Shown here: one piece after another, positions 8,732 to 18,202 of the stretch
Position numbering within the stretch: position 1 is the first letter of the stretch
Layout of the letters: each line of letters starts with the position of its first letter
Assembly: GCF_023702225.1 (NCBI RefSeq)
Contig: NZ_JAMQCO010000002.1
Span: forward strand, 62,001-126,000
Length of the DNA: 64,000 nucleotides
Origin: Aureimonas altamirensis
GTDB taxonomy: Bacteria > Pseudomonadota > Alphaproteobacteria > Rhizobiales > Rhizobiaceae
Direction of reading: 5' to 3'
Made by a program: the position numbers and the translations under genes
The notes under the pieces: model-generated
Told to the model about the DNA's origin: nothing
Database searches by the model: none
The model's input: the letters and a program-made list of their open reading frames with translations, nothing else

Positions 8732-9679
8732 ATGCTGGCCTATATCGGCAAACGCCTGCTCCTTGCGATACCGACGCTGCTGATCGTCTCGGTATTCGTC
8801 TTCCTGCTGCAGAAGCTTCTGCCCGGCGATCCTGTGCTGGCCCTGGCGGGCGAGGACAGGGATCCGGCCACGCTGGAGTTCCTGCGCGAGCGCTATCGCC
8901 TGAACGATCCCATCGTCTGGCAATATCTCTATTGGCTGGGTGATCTCCTGCGCGGCGACATGGGAGTGTCGCTGCGCACCAACCAGCCGGTCTCCGCGCT
9001 GATCCTGGAAAAGCTGCCGGTCACCATTCAGTTGGCCACATTCGCCATGATCCTCGCGATGCTGATCGGCATTCCGGCCGGCATCGTCGCCGCCGTCCGA
9101 AAGAATTCGGCGCTGGACGTAACCGCCAACCTGGTGGCCCTGTCCGGGCTGTCGATCCCCAATTTCTGGCTGGGGATCATGCTGATCCTGCTGGTATCGG
9201 TAAACCTCGGCTGGCTGCCCGCTTCGGGCTATGCGCCGCTGTTCACCGACCCCGTGCGAGCGCTCGAAACGATGATCATGCCGGCCTTCGTGCTGTCGAC
9301 GCCGCTGGCCGCGCAGTTGATGCGTCATACACGGTCGGCGATGCTGGGCGCGCTGAAGGCGGATTACGTACGCACGGCACGGGCCAAGGGCCTCACCCCG
9401 CGCGAAGTGGTCCTGGGGCACGGCTTCCGCAATGCGCTGCTGCCGGTCGTCACGCTGTCGGCGCTGCTGTTCGGCGATCTCCTGGCGGGCGCCGTCCTGA
9501 CGGAACAGATCTTCACCATCCCCGGCTTCGGCAAGCTGATCGTCGATTCCGTCTTCAACCGCGACTATGCGGTGGTGCAGGGCGTCGTCCTGTGCACGGC
9601 CGTGGGCTTCATCCTCATGAACCTCGTCGCGGACATTCTCTACGTTCTCCTGAACCCCCGCATGAGGGCCGCCCTATGA
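8732..9679 (+). CDS. Peptide ABC transporter permease, DppB/GsiC type
   Basis: Membrane subunit of 315 residues. It opens with the family start MLAYIGKRLLLAIPTLLIVS, has a large periplasmic loop with the LLPGDP motif, about six helices, and the cytoplasmic loop RTARAKGLTPREVVLGHGFRNALLP, the DppB EAA-like ATPase contact. The C-terminus VLLNPRMR is typical. It overlaps the next permease by 4 bases (ATGA). Confidence 0.93.
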   Translation: MLAYIGKRLLLAIPTLLIVSVFVFLLQKLLPGDPVLALAGEDRDPATLEFLRERYRLNDPIVWQYLYWLGDLLRGDMGVSLRTNQPVSALILEKLPVTIQLATFAMILAMLIGIPAGIVAAVRKNSALDVTANLVALSGLSIPNFWLGIMLILLVSVNLGWLPASGYAPLFTDPVRALETMIMPAFVLSTPLAAQLMRHTRSAMLGALKADYVRTARAKGLTPREVVLGHGFRNALLPVVTLSALLFGDLLAGAVLTEQIFTIPGFGKLIVDSVFNRDYAVVQGVVLCTAVGFILMNLVADILYVLLNPRMRAAL

Positions 9680-10548
9680 CGACCGCCCTGCAGACAGCGC
9701 CCTTGCGGCGCGATACGCCCTTCCGCCGCTCGTGGCGCAAGCTTGCCGCAAACCGCGGTGCACTGGTGGGGCTGGCCGTCGTGGCCATCTTCGCCGCCGC
9801 CGCCCTCGCGGCTCCCATATTGCCCATCGCCGACCCTTCGGCCACAAGCTGGACCGCCATACGGCAGGGGCCGTCCGCCGCGCATTGGCTCGGCACCGAC
9901 GAAATCGGCCGGGACACCTTCTCGCGATTGATCTGGGGTGCGCGCGCCTCCCTGTCCGCGGGCATCGTGTCGGTGATGATAGCCGTCGGCATCGGCGTGC
10001 CGATCGGCCTCCTGTCGGGCTATTTCGGCGGCTGGTTCGACACCATCGTCTCCCGCCTGACGGAAGCCTTCCTGGCCCTGCCCTTCCTGATCCTGGCCAT
10101 CGCGCTCGCGGCCTTTCTGGGGCCGTCGCTCACCAACGCCATGATCGCCATCGGCCTTTCGGCCGCCCCCGTCTTCGTCCGGCTGACACGCGGACAGGTG
10201 CTGGCCGTCAAGACGGAAGACTATGTCGAGGCGGCCCGCTCGGTCGGGCTGACCCATCCGCGCATCATCCGGCGCTACATCTTCCCCAATGTGCTGCCGC
10301 CCATCGTGGTGCAGGCGACGCTGACCGTCGCCGCGGCCATCATCGCCGAAGCATCCCTCTCGTTCCTCGGGCTCGGCCAGCAGCCTCCGGCTGCATCCTG
10401 GGGCTCGATGCTGAACACGGCCAAGAATTTCCTGACGCAGGCGCCGTGGATGGCGCTCTGGCCGGGCCTGGCGATCTTCGTCGTCGTCATCGCCTTCAAC
10501 CTTCTCGGCGACGGCCTTGCCGACGCACTCGACCCGCGTGAATCCTGA
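9676..10548 (+). CDS. Peptide ABC transporter permease, DppC/GsiD type
   Basis: Second peptide-permease subunit, 290 residues. A cytoplasmic N-tail (RRSWRKLAANRGALVG) leads into helix 1. The conserved segment HWLGTDEIGRDTFSRLIWGAR and the coupling loop AARSVGLTHPRIIRRYIFPNVLPP identify the DppC family, and it ends GDGLADALDPRES. Start ATG at 9676 overlaps the upstream stop. It pairs with the preceding permease and the double ATPase at 12387. Confidence 0.93.
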   Translation: MTTALQTAPLRRDTPFRRSWRKLAANRGALVGLAVVAIFAAAALAAPILPIADPSATSWTAIRQGPSAAHWLGTDEIGRDTFSRLIWGARASLSAGIVSVMIAVGIGVPIGLLSGYFGGWFDTIVSRLTEAFLALPFLILAIALAAFLGPSLTNAMIAIGLSAAPVFVRLTRGQVLAVKTEDYVEAARSVGLTHPRIIRRYIFPNVLPPIVVQATLTVAAAIIAEASLSFLGLGQQPPAASWGSMLNTAKNFLTQAPWMALWPGLAIFVVVIAFNLLGDGLADALDPRES

Positions 10549-10566
10549 CGCAGAAAGTTCAAGTCC

Positions 10567-12372
10567 ATGCTGCCACAAGTAGCCGCTCCCTTCACGACAC
10601 GCCCGGAACTTCTCGGCACGTTCGGCGCCGTCGCAACGACACACTGGATCGCCTCCGCCGTGGGCATGAGCATCCTGGAAAAAGGCGGCAACGCCTTCGA
10701 CGCCGCCGTCGCCACCGGTTTCGTGCTGCAGGTGGTGGAGCCGCATCTGAACGGTCCGGGCGGCGACCTGCCGGCCATCACATACTCCGCCGCCTCCGGC
10801 CGCACCGAGGTGCTGTGCGGCCAGGGCCCGGCGCCCGCGAACGCGACGATCGAGGCCTATCGCGCCGCAGGGCTGGAGATGATCCCCGGCAACGGCCTGC
10901 TTGCCACGGTCATTCCCGGCTCGTTCGACGCCTGGATGCTAATGCTGCGCGACCACGGCACCATGACGGTCCGGCAGGTACTGGAGCCGGCCATTCATTA
11001 TGCGGCGGAAGGGCACCCGACCCTGGCGCGCGTGTCGGCCACCATCGCCGGGCTGGCCGATTTCTTCGAGCAGGAATGGCCGTCCTCCTTCGAGACATGG
11101 CTTCCCGGGGGGCGGGCGCCCGGCCCGCAATCCCTGTTCCGCAATCCCGCCCTGGCGCAAACTTGGCAACGCATTGTCGACGAAGCGGAGGCCGCGTCGG
11201 GCCGCGAAGGCGGGATCGAGGCTGCGCGCGATGCCTTCTACCGGGGCTTCGTGGCGGAAGCGATCGAGCGGTATCTCCGCACGGCCGAGGTCATGGACGG
11301 CAGCGGCCATCGCAATCGCGCGGTCCTGACGGCTGAGGATCTTGCGGGTTGGCAGGCGAGCTGGGAGACGCCGCAGCTCTACGACTACGAGGGATGGACG
11401 ATTGCCAAGACCGGCCCATGGGGACAAGGCCCCGTGCTGCTGCAGTCCCTTGCGCTTCTGAAGGGATTCGACATCGCCGCCCTCGACCCGACGGGGGCGG
11501 ATTTCGTCCATCTCGTCACGGAAGCCATGAAGCTGGCCTATGCCGACCGGGATCTCTACTACGGCGACCCCGCCTTCGACACCATACCGATGGAGACGTT
11601 GCTGTCGGCGGACTACAACGCGGCGCGCCGCGGCCTGATCGATATGGATCGCGCCTCGCACGAGCTGAACCCCGGCAGCGTCCCCGGCTTCGAGAGCCTG
11701 CGGGAACGCACGCTCGGCATGCTCAACGAAGAGGGCATGACGGCGGGCGCCGTCTATGAGCCGACCATGGCCCATCTTTCGGAGAAGCGCGGCGATACGG
11801 TGCATATCGACGTCGTCGACCGCTGGGGAAACATGGTATCCGCAACGCCCTCCGGCGGCTGGCTGCAATCCTCTCCCGTCATTCCGGGTCTCGGCTTCTG
11901 CCTGAATTCGCGCGCGCAGATGTTCTGGCTGCGGCCCGGATTGCCCACCTCGCTGGCGCCCGGCCGACGCCCGCGCACGACGCTCAGCCCCTCCATGGCC
12001 AGCCATGGCGACGGGCGCCGCATGTCCTTCGGCACGCCCGGCGGCGATCAGCAGGACCAGTGGCAGCTCTCCTTCTTCCTGCGCGCCGTCCATCATGGCA
12101 TGGACCTGCAGGCGACGATCGATACGCCGCTCTTCCATACGACGCACTTTCCGGGTTCGTTCTTCCCGCGGACCCGCTCGCCGGGCAACCTGACCATCGA
12201 GCGCAGTTTCGGCGAAGACACGCTGCGCGATCTGGAACGGCGCGGCCATCGCATGACCGTTTCCGACCCGTGGAGCATCGGCCGCCTGACGGCGGCCCAG
12301 CGCGATCCCGATGGCCTTCTGCGCGCAGCGGCGACGCCGCGGCTGATGCAGGCCTATGCGCTCGCCCGATGA
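10567..12372 (+). CDS. Gamma-glutamyltransferase family Ntn-hydrolase, no signal peptide
   Basis: Protein of 601 residues, the size of gamma-glutamyltransferase proenzymes. The predicted autocleavage/nucleophile residue is Thr411 in GDTVHIDVVDRWGNMVS, matching the family's threonine at the start of the small subunit. Upstream NAFDAAVATGFVLQVVEPH and GPGGD match the large subunit. The substrate-binding Arg of E. coli enzyme is not obvious, so it could be a cephalosporin-acylase-like or other amide hydrolase. Unlike the E. coli periplasmic enzyme it has no signal peptide, so it should act in the cytoplasm on the compound imported by the flanking ABC genes. Its stop overlaps an ATG upstream of the ATPase start. 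Confidence 0.9.
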   Translation: MLPQVAAPFTTRPELLGTFGAVATTHWIASAVGMSILEKGGNAFDAAVATGFVLQVVEPHLNGPGGDLPAITYSAASGRTEVLCGQGPAPANATIEAYRAAGLEMIPGNGLLATVIPGSFDAWMLMLRDHGTMTVRQVLEPAIHYAAEGHPTLARVSATIAGLADFFEQEWPSSFETWLPGGRAPGPQSLFRNPALAQTWQRIVDEAEAASGREGGIEAARDAFYRGFVAEAIERYLRTAEVMDGSGHRNRAVLTAEDLAGWQASWETPQLYDYEGWTIAKTGPWGQGPVLLQSLALLKGFDIAALDPTGADFVHLVTEAMKLAYADRDLYYGDPAFDTIPMETLLSADYNAARRGLIDMDRASHELNPGSVPGFESLRERTLGMLNEEGMTAGAVYEPTMAHLSEKRGDTVHIDVVDRWGNMVSATPSGGWLQSSPVIPGLGFCLNSRAQMFWLRPGLPTSLAPGRRPRTTLSPSMASHGDGRRMSFGTPGGDQQDQWQLSFFLRAVHHGMDLQATIDTPLFHTTHFPGSFFPRTRSPGNLTIERSFGEDTLRDLERRGHRMTVSDPWSIGRLTAAQRDPDGLLRAAATPRLMQAYALAR

Positions 12373-12386
12373 AGGAGGCTTCCGCC

Positions 12387-14198
12387 ATGGCCGACACTCC
12401 GGTCCTTTCCGTACGCAACCTCGATGTCGCCTTTCCAGCCGCCGGCGGCTGGAAGACCGTGGTCAAGGACGTATCATTCGAGATCGGCCCGCGCGAAACG
12501 GTGGCGATCGTCGGTGAATCCGGCTCGGGCAAGAGCGTCACCTCGCTTGCGGTCATGCGGCTGCTGCAGTCGGGCGCCAGCCGGATCGGCGGCTCGGTCA
12601 CGATGGGCGGGCGCGATCTTCTGACGATTCCGGAACGGGCCATGCGCGACGTGCGCGGCAACGAGATCGCCATGATCTTCCAGGAGCCGATGACCAGCCT
12701 CAACCCGGTCTTCACCATCGGTCGGCAGATCGGCGAGGTTCTCGTCCGCCATCGCGGCCTGAGCCGCGCGCAGGCGCGTGCAGAGGCGATCGCGGCCATG
12801 GAAAAGGTCCGCATTCCCAATGCGGCCGCCCGGCTTTCCGCCTATCCGCACGAATTCTCCGGCGGCATGCGCCAGCGGGTCATGATCGCGATGGCTCTGG
12901 CGTCGCGTCCGAAACTCCTGATTGCCGACGAGCCGACCACGGCGCTCGACGTCACCATCCAGGGACAGATACTCGACCTCATAAAGACTCTCCAGGACGA
13001 AGAGGGCATGGCGGTGATGTTCATCACGCACGACATGGGCGTGGTGGCTGAGATCGCAGACCGTACGTTGGTGATGTATCGCGGCTCCATGGTGGAGGAA
13101 GGGTCGACCGAACGGATCTTCCAAGACGGCCGCCAGCCTTATACGCGGGCGTTGCTGGCCAGCGTGCCGCGCCTCGGCTCCATGGAGGGCCGCCCCTTGC
13201 CCCTGCCGTTTCCGGTCGCCGACATGGAAACCGGCCGGATGCGCGATGCGGATCCGGCCGCAAGCGGCGCAGCTCCGCACGGCGCGCCCGTGCTGAGCGT
13301 CAAGAACCTCGTCACGCGCTTTCCCGTCCGCAAGGGCATCTTCGGCCGCCCGGTGGGCGCGGTCCATGCGGTCGAGGATGTCAGCTTCGATCTCCTGCCC
13401 GGCGAAACGCTGGCGCTGGTGGGGGAATCGGGATGCGGAAAGTCGACGACCGGCCGGTCCATCACCCGGCTCGTCGAGCCCCTTTCCGGCAATGTGGAGC
13501 TGGACGGCTACGATGTCCGCGCGCTGCCGGAGCCGGAGTTGCGCCGCATGCGCCAGAGCGCCCAGATGATCTTCCAGGATCCGTTCGCATCGCTAAATCC
13601 GCGCATGAGCGTCGGCGAGGCGATCGCCGAGCCGTTCATCGCGCATCGCCTGGGCAGCCGCGCCGAGGCCCGCGCCATGACGGCGGACCTCCTGGCCCGC
13701 GTCGGACTGCAACCGGAGGCGGCAGACCGATACCCGCACGAGTTTTCAGGCGGGCAGCGGCAGCGGGTCGCCATCGCAAGGGCGCTGTCGTTGAAGCCGA
13801 AGCTGATCGTCGCCGACGAGGCCGTATCGGCCCTTGACGTCTCCATCAAGGTCCAGGTGTGCAACCTGCTTCTGGACCTGCAGAAGGAGTTCGGGCTCGC
13901 CTACCTGTTCATCAGCCACGACATGGCCGTGGTGGAGCGGATGAGCCACCGTGTCGCCGTCATGTATCTCGGCGAGATCGTCGAGATCGGACCAAGGCAG
14001 GCCGTCTTCGGAAACCCGCAGCACCCTTATACGAAGAAGTTGATCTCGGCGGTCCCGATCCCCGATCCGGCGCGCCGCCACCTGAAGCGCGCCATGGTGG
14101 CCGACGAATTGAAGAGCCCCGTGCGCCCGCTGGACTATCGCCCGCCCGCCAGGACGTACCGGGAAGCCTCGGCCGGGCATTTCGTGCAGGTGGCGTAA
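12387..14198 (+). CDS. Peptide ABC transporter, double ATP-binding protein (GsiA type)
   Basis: ATPase of 603 residues with two complete nucleotide-binding domains. The first has GESGSGKS (about residue 47), FSGGMRQR and [12 protein letters not shown]; the second has [21 protein letters not shown] and [12 protein letters not shown]. Each is followed by the oligopeptide-family C-terminal motif ([11 protein letters not shown] and [15 protein letters not shown]). The AAGGAGG at 12372-12378 decides for ATG 12387 rather than ATG 12369. One chain supplies both ATP sites for the permease pair. It is a close paralogue of the ATPase at 59286. Confidence 0.94.
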   Translation: MADTPVLSVRNLDVAFPAAGGWKTVVKDVSFEIGPRETVAIVGESGSGKSVTSLAVMRLLQSGASRIGGSVTMGGRDLLTIPERAMRDVRGNEIAMIFQEPMTSLNPVFTIGRQIGEVLVRHRGLSRAQARAEAIAAMEKVRIPNAAARLSAYPHEFSGGMRQRVMIAMALASRPKLLIADEPTTALDVTIQGQILDLIKTLQDEEGMAVMFITHDMGVVAEIADRTLVMYRGSMVEEGSTERIFQDGRQPYTRALLASVPRLGSMEGRPLPLPFPVADMETGRMRDADPAASGAAPHGAPVLSVKNLVTRFPVRKGIFGRPVGAVHAVEDVSFDLLPGETLALVGESGCGKSTTGRSITRLVEPLSGNVELDGYDVRALPEPELRRMRQSAQMIFQDPFASLNPRMSVGEAIAEPFIAHRLGSRAEARAMTADLLARVGLQPEAADRYPHEFSGGQRQRVAIARALSLKPKLIVADEAVSALDVSIKVQVCNLLLDLQKEFGLAYLFISHDMAVVERMSHRVAVMYLGEIVEIGPRQAVFGNPQHPYTKKLISAVPIPDPARRHLKRAMVADELKSPVRPLDYRPPARTYREASAGHFVQVA

Positions 14199-14204
14199 GC
14201 CCGC

Positions 14205-15014
14205 TCAGCCTTCCGCAAGGCTGGCCTGCACGATACCGCCATCGGACTTGAACCGCGAGCCGACGGGATGCCCCGCTTCGATGAAGCGAACGTCCCGGAT
14301 GGCGCCCGCCGCCTGCAGGGTGGCGACGATATGGTCCCGCTCCGGGTCCGAGTGGCGATCGACCCTGTGCGATATCTGGAAGGTCATGGATTGCAGGCCG
14401 AAGCCGAGGTCCTGCGTGCCGGCGCCCACCCAGACCTGTGCCCGGTCCGCCGATACCGCGTTCCGGCGGCTCCAGAAGGCGGCCGCCACGGCATCGAACT
14501 GCGGTTCCGCCTCCGCCGCCCAGAAGCGCACATGATGGCGCTTGCGCGGGCTGCCGCCGACATCTTCCTGGAAGCCGATGTCCTGCCTGCGTCCGAACAG
14601 GAACAGGGGGCTGAAGGGCGCGCTCGGATAGGGCCTGTCGGCGACGAAGCTGACGATCATACGCCAGCTCGTGCGCAGGGTGAGCGGATCGGCCTCGACC
14701 CAGCCGGCCCCGGCGAAGCCCGACTTCAACTGCGCGAGGGAGCCGGCGAGCACGATATTGACCGGGTCCGCGGGAATGCCGTCCCCTGCCCGCGTCACCC
14801 GTGGTATCCGGTTGCCGCGCGTCAACGTGACGGTGATCCGCAGCACCGGCGGCAGGATCACGTAGGCGGCGACGAAATAGGTGCACAGGAGAGCGATGAA
14901 CCAGGGAAGACGCCTGTCCACCCGGTCGAATACCTCTGCCACGACGAGCCAGATGGTGAGCGCCGCGATGACGGCCAGGACAAGACGCTGAAACCAGCGG
15001 ACAATAAGGCTCAT
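14205..15014 (-). CDS. LssY C-terminal domain membrane protein
   Basis: Protein of 269 residues with two N-terminal transmembrane helices (LVLAVIAALTIWLVVAEVF, then IALLCTYFVAAYVILPPVL) and a soluble LssY_C domain. The domain has its hallmarks DPVNIVLAGSLAQLKSGF, GWVEADPLTLRTSW, PLFLFGRRQDIGFQ and RKRHHVRFW. The function of LssY_C proteins is poorly known (first noted in a Legionella secretion locus). It is the last gene of the importer operon, after the fumarylacetoacetase-family gene, but may be only loosely linked to transport. Its 3' end lies 6 bases from the convergent peptide ATPase gene. Confidence 0.85.
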   Translation of the reverse strand: MSLIVRWFQRLVLAVIAALTIWLVVAEVFDRVDRRLPWFIALLCTYFVAAYVILPPVLRITVTLTRGNRIPRVTRAGDGIPADPVNIVLAGSLAQLKSGFAGAGWVEADPLTLRTSWRMIVSFVADRPYPSAPFSPLFLFGRRQDIGFQEDVGGSPRKRHHVRFWAAEAEPQFDAVAAAFWSRRNAVSADRAQVWVGAGTQDLGFGLQSMTFQISHRVDRHSDPERDHIVATLQAAGAIRDVRFIEAGHPVGSRFKSDGGIVQASLAEG

Positions 15015-15085
15015 GGCGTGACGGCATCCGGCGGTGGGCGGCCCCGTCCACCGCGCGGCGGACGGGGCCCATGGCCGACGATGCG

Positions 15086-15793
15086 TCAGGCGACGCGGGT
15101 GCGCAACTCTCCGACCCCGTCGACGTGGCCCAGCATTTCGTCGCCGCGCTCGACGGCGCCGACCCCGGCAGGAGTTCCGGCGAAGATCAGGTCGCCGGGC
15201 TGCAGCTCGAACAGCCCGGAAAGATAGGAGATCATCTCCGGCACCTTCCAGATCATCTGGTTCAGGTCTCCGCTCTGGCGCGTCTCGCCGTTGACCTTCA
15301 GCCAGATCGCGCCGGCGGTGATATCGCCGGCCTCGGCGGCAGGCACCAGCGGGGTGCATGGCGCCGACGCCTCGAAGGCCTTGCCGGTCTCCCACGGGCG
15401 GCCCATCTTCTTGGCCTCGCCCTGCAGGTCGCGGCGGGTCATGTCGAGGCCGACCGCATAGCCGAAGACATGCGACATGGCGGATTCGAGGGGGATATCC
15501 TTGCCGCCCTTGTGCAGCGCCACGACCAGCTCGATCTCGTGGTGCACGTCGCTCGTGGCAGATGGGTACGGGAAATCCCTGCCCGAAAGAACCAGCGTGT
15601 CCGGGTTCTTCTGGAAGAAGAAGGGCGGCTCGCGGTTCGGGTCATGCCCCATCTCGATCGCATGATCGGCGAAGTTGCGGCCCACGCAGTAGATGCGATG
15701 TACCGGGAACAGCTTGTCCGTGCCCGCCACGGGAAGCGTCGGTATGGGAAGCGGCGTGAAGACGTAGGCGTCGGAAGCGGTATGCACGTTCAT
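15086..15793 (-). CDS. Fumarylacetoacetate hydrolase (FAH) family protein
   Basis: Predicted metal-dependent C-C bond hydrolase of 235 residues. The family acid residues appear in HHEIELVVAL (two Glu, about residue 80) and GYAVGLDMTRRDLQ (Asp). FAAGTPAGVG-like FAGTPAGVGAVERGD near residue 205 is the usual oxyanion-loop region. The size and sequence resemble fumarylpyruvate or acylpyruvate hydrolases. The start overlaps the stop of the upstream permease by 4 bases, so it is part of the importer operon and may cleave a ring-fission product of the imported compound (inference). Confidence 0.9.
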   Translation of the reverse strand: MNVHTASDAYVFTPLPIPTLPVAGTDKLFPVHRIYCVGRNFADHAIEMGHDPNREPPFFFQKNPDTLVLSGRDFPYPSATSDVHHEIELVVALHKGGKDIPLESAMSHVFGYAVGLDMTRRDLQGEAKKMGRPWETGKAFEASAPCTPLVPAAEAGDITAGAIWLKVNGETRQSGDLNQMIWKVPEMISYLSGLFELQPGDLIFAGTPAGVGAVERGDEMLGHVDGVGELRTRVA

Positions 15794-16545
15794 GATCTTG
15801 CTCCAGCGTAGTACTCGATCCTGGACTCGAAATGTTCGACGATTGTCGACAACAGCATTGCCGCGACAAACAGTATGATGGTCAGCGCCCAGAAACTGGC
15901 CATCTCGAAATTGCGGGAGAAGCTCTCGAACAATTCGCCGTATCCGATAATGGAAACGAGAATCTGTCCGATGACCACCCCTTTGACCCCACGGATAAGG
16001 CCGATCCTGATGCCGGCCAGGATTTCCGGCAGCGCCGACAGAAGCACGATCTTCCGGAACAGTGTCCACGGACCGGCCCCGTAGCTGCGCCCCATCTCGA
16101 ACAGCGAGCGGGGAACCTGCATCACCCCGGCGCGGGCATCCAGCACGATGATCCAGACCGCGAACAGGAAGACGGTGACGACCACCGTGGTTTCCCCGAG
16201 GCCGAACAGGATCATCAGCACCGGCACCAGCGCCGACAGCGGGGCCGAGACGAACATGTTGACCCACAGCGCCATCAGCCTGTCGACCGACTTGAAAAGG
16301 CCCATCAGGATCCCGAGCGGCACGCCGACCCCGATGGCGAAAGCCATGCCGACAAGGAAGCTGCGCACGGTGATGATGGAGGCGTTCTGCCAGGACTGGC
16401 TTTGAACCAGCCGTATGCCGGCCTCCACGATGTCGCTCATTGGCGGGATGAGAAAGATGAGGTCGAGGCGGCCGACGATCTCCCACAGGAGAGCCCAGAC
16501 GATCAGGGATGCCATCATCGGAATGCGGATACCGAAAAGCGTCAT
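15790..16545 (-). CDS. ABC transporter permease, TauC/SsuC type (second of two)
   Basis: Membrane subunit of 251 residues with about six helices and the family coupling loop ALPEILAGIRIGLIRGVKGVVIGQ at about residues 170-193. It is the second permease of the operon; the other is at 17359. Systems of this type normally use one permease as a homodimer, so two different permease genes with a single ATPase gene suggest a heterodimer. Start ATG 16545 lies 5 bases beyond the ATPase stop. Confidence 0.9.
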   Translation of the reverse strand: MTLFGIRIPMMASLIVWALLWEIVGRLDLIFLIPPMSDIVEAGIRLVQSQSWQNASIITVRSFLVGMAFAIGVGVPLGILMGLFKSVDRLMALWVNMFVSAPLSALVPVLMILFGLGETTVVVTVFLFAVWIIVLDARAGVMQVPRSLFEMGRSYGAGPWTLFRKIVLLSALPEILAGIRIGLIRGVKGVVIGQILVSIIGYGELFESFSRNFEMASFWALTIILFVAAMLLSTIVEHFESRIEYYAGARS

Positions 16546-16550
16546 GGCTC

Positions 16551-17357
16551 CTACTCCGCGTAATGCCGAAGGCCGTGCCAGATTTCTTCCACCGTATCGA
16601 GATAACCGGGGTCGCGGCGGATCTCGTCGGGGTTGGCGGACCTGTCGATCTTCGGGTCGATGATACGCGACACGCGGCCGGGGCGCGGCGACAGGAGCAC
16701 GATCCTGTCCGAGACGTAGACGGCTTCCTCGATGGAGTGCGTGACGAACAGGAAGGTCTTGTTCTCGAGCGCCACGAGGCGCAACAGATCTTCCTGGAAC
16801 TTGCGCCGGTTCTGTTCGTCCACCGCCGAGAAGGGCTCGTCCAGAAGCAGCACGTCGGCGTTGACGGCGAAGGCGCGGGCGATGCCGACGCGCTGCTTCA
16901 TGCCGCCCGACAGCTCGTGCGGATATTTCTGCTCGAAGCCGCTCAGCCCCACCTCGTCGATATAGCGTTGCGCCACGCTGCATCGCTCGGCATGGCCGAC
17001 CCCGCGCAGTTCCAGCCCGAAGGCGACATTGCGCATGACCGTGGCCCAGGGCATCAGCGCGAAATCCTGGAATACGAAGGCGCGCTCCGGACCGGGCCCG
17101 GTCACGACGCGCCCGTTGACGCGCACCTGGCCCGCCGTCGCCGGCACCAGCCCGGCGATGATCTTCAGAAGGGTCGTCTTGCCGCAACCGGACGGGCCGA
17201 GAAGCGTCGTCAGCTTGCCTCGTTCGAAACCGAGGTCGATGTTGCGTAGCGCCTCGACGTCGCCATAGGTCTTGCAGATGCCGGCAACCTCGACGACGGT
17301 GTCGGCGCCGGCCTGATCCGGCTCATGGGCGCTTTGCGCCCGCACTGGGTTCGACAT
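16551..17357 (-). CDS. ABC transporter ATP-binding protein, SsuB/TauB type
   Basis: ATPase of 268 residues. Walker A GPSGCGKTT, Q-loop VFQDFALMPWATV, signature LSGGMKQRVG, Walker B VLLLDEPFSAVD and switch VTHSIEEAVYVSDR match the nitrate/sulfonate/taurine group; the Q-loop PWATV and the SIEEA segment separate it from sugar ATPases. It lacks a C-terminal regulatory domain. The gene sits between the two permease genes and starts 2 bases past the stop of the first. Confidence 0.93.
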   Translation of the reverse strand: MSNPVRAQSAHEPDQAGADTVVEVAGICKTYGDVEALRNIDLGFERGKLTTLLGPSGCGKTTLLKIIAGLVPATAGQVRVNGRVVTGPGPERAFVFQDFALMPWATVMRNVAFGLELRGVGHAERCSVAQRYIDEVGLSGFEQKYPHELSGGMKQRVGIARAFAVNADVLLLDEPFSAVDEQNRRKFQEDLLRLVALENKTFLFVTHSIEEAVYVSDRIVLLSPRPGRVSRIIDPKIDRSANPDEIRRDPGYLDTVEEIWHGLRHYAE

Positions 17358-17358
17358 A

Positions 17359-18192
17359 TCAGGCACTCCGTCTTTCGGGCCGCAGATAGCGCGTCTCGAT
17401 GCGCTGCAGGGCGACGAGGGTGAGCATCGACAGGACGATGATGGAGGCGACGGCGGCATACATATGCGCGTAATCCGCCACCGAGCGGTGATAGGTGATG
17501 AGATCGCCGATCCCCGTGGGGGTGATCAGAAGCTCTGCAAGCATGACGCCGATATAGCCGGCGGCCACGCCCAGACGAAGCCCGGCGAAGATGACGGGCG
17601 AAGCGTCCGGGATGATGATCTTGAACACGCGCTGCATGCGCGTGCCCTGGAAGGAGCGGCACATGGCCACCAGCGACGGATTGACGTGGCGCACCGCCTT
17701 GTAGGAGTTGAGCGCGATGACCGGCAGCGCCAGCATGATGACCGCCAGCGTCTTTGCCGTCAGGCCGATGCCGTAGACGAAGGTGACGAGTGGCACCAGC
17801 GCCGCCATGGGCGCCGCCTGCAACACGATGAAGACCGGCGCGAAGAACCATTCCGCCTTGGATGACAGGCCCATGAATACGCCCAGCCCGACCCCCAGCG
17901 CGGCCGAAATGGCAACGCCGAGCACCAGAGGCTGCAGCGTGACGAAGAAGGCGTAGCCGAGGCTGCCGTCGAACAGCATCTGCAGGAACGCGGCGACCGT
18001 GTCGGTGAAGGTCGGAAACGCGAAGCTGATCGGGACGAGACCGGCGATCTGCCACGCGGTGCACAGGATGGCCAGCGAGGCGACCGCCCAGAGCGTCGGA
18101 ACCCGATCGAACAACCGGGCCACGCCGCGCATCATGTCGTCGACGGTCCGGTGCACGCCCCCGGCTTCTCCTGTCTTGGTGAAGGAGGTCAT
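17359..18192 (-). CDS. ABC transporter permease, TauC/SsuC type (first of two)
   Basis: Permease of 277 residues. A roughly 35-residue cytoplasmic N-tail precedes helix 1 (TLWAVASLAILCTAWQIAGL). The coupling loop FKIIIPDASPVIFAGLRLGVAAGYIGVM, with the conserved Gly-Leu-Arg, identifies the SsuC/TauC family. It follows the binding-protein gene by 10 bases in the same direction. See 15790-16545 for the second permease. Confidence 0.9.
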   Translation of the reverse strand: MTSFTKTGEAGGVHRTVDDMMRGVARLFDRVPTLWAVASLAILCTAWQIAGLVPISFAFPTFTDTVAAFLQMLFDGSLGYAFFVTLQPLVLGVAISAALGVGLGVFMGLSSKAEWFFAPVFIVLQAAPMAALVPLVTFVYGIGLTAKTLAVIMLALPVIALNSYKAVRHVNPSLVAMCRSFQGTRMQRVFKIIIPDASPVIFAGLRLGVAAGYIGVMLAELLITPTGIGDLITYHRSVADYAHMYAAVASIIVLSMLTLVALQRIETRYLRPERRSA

Positions 18193-18202
18193 GGCATCGC
18201 CC

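Noticed and set aside
14207-14222. Hairpin AGCCTT-CCGC-AAGGCT between convergent genes, as a terminator
   Set aside because: It lies inside the last codons of the LssY_C gene and has no T-run on either strand.
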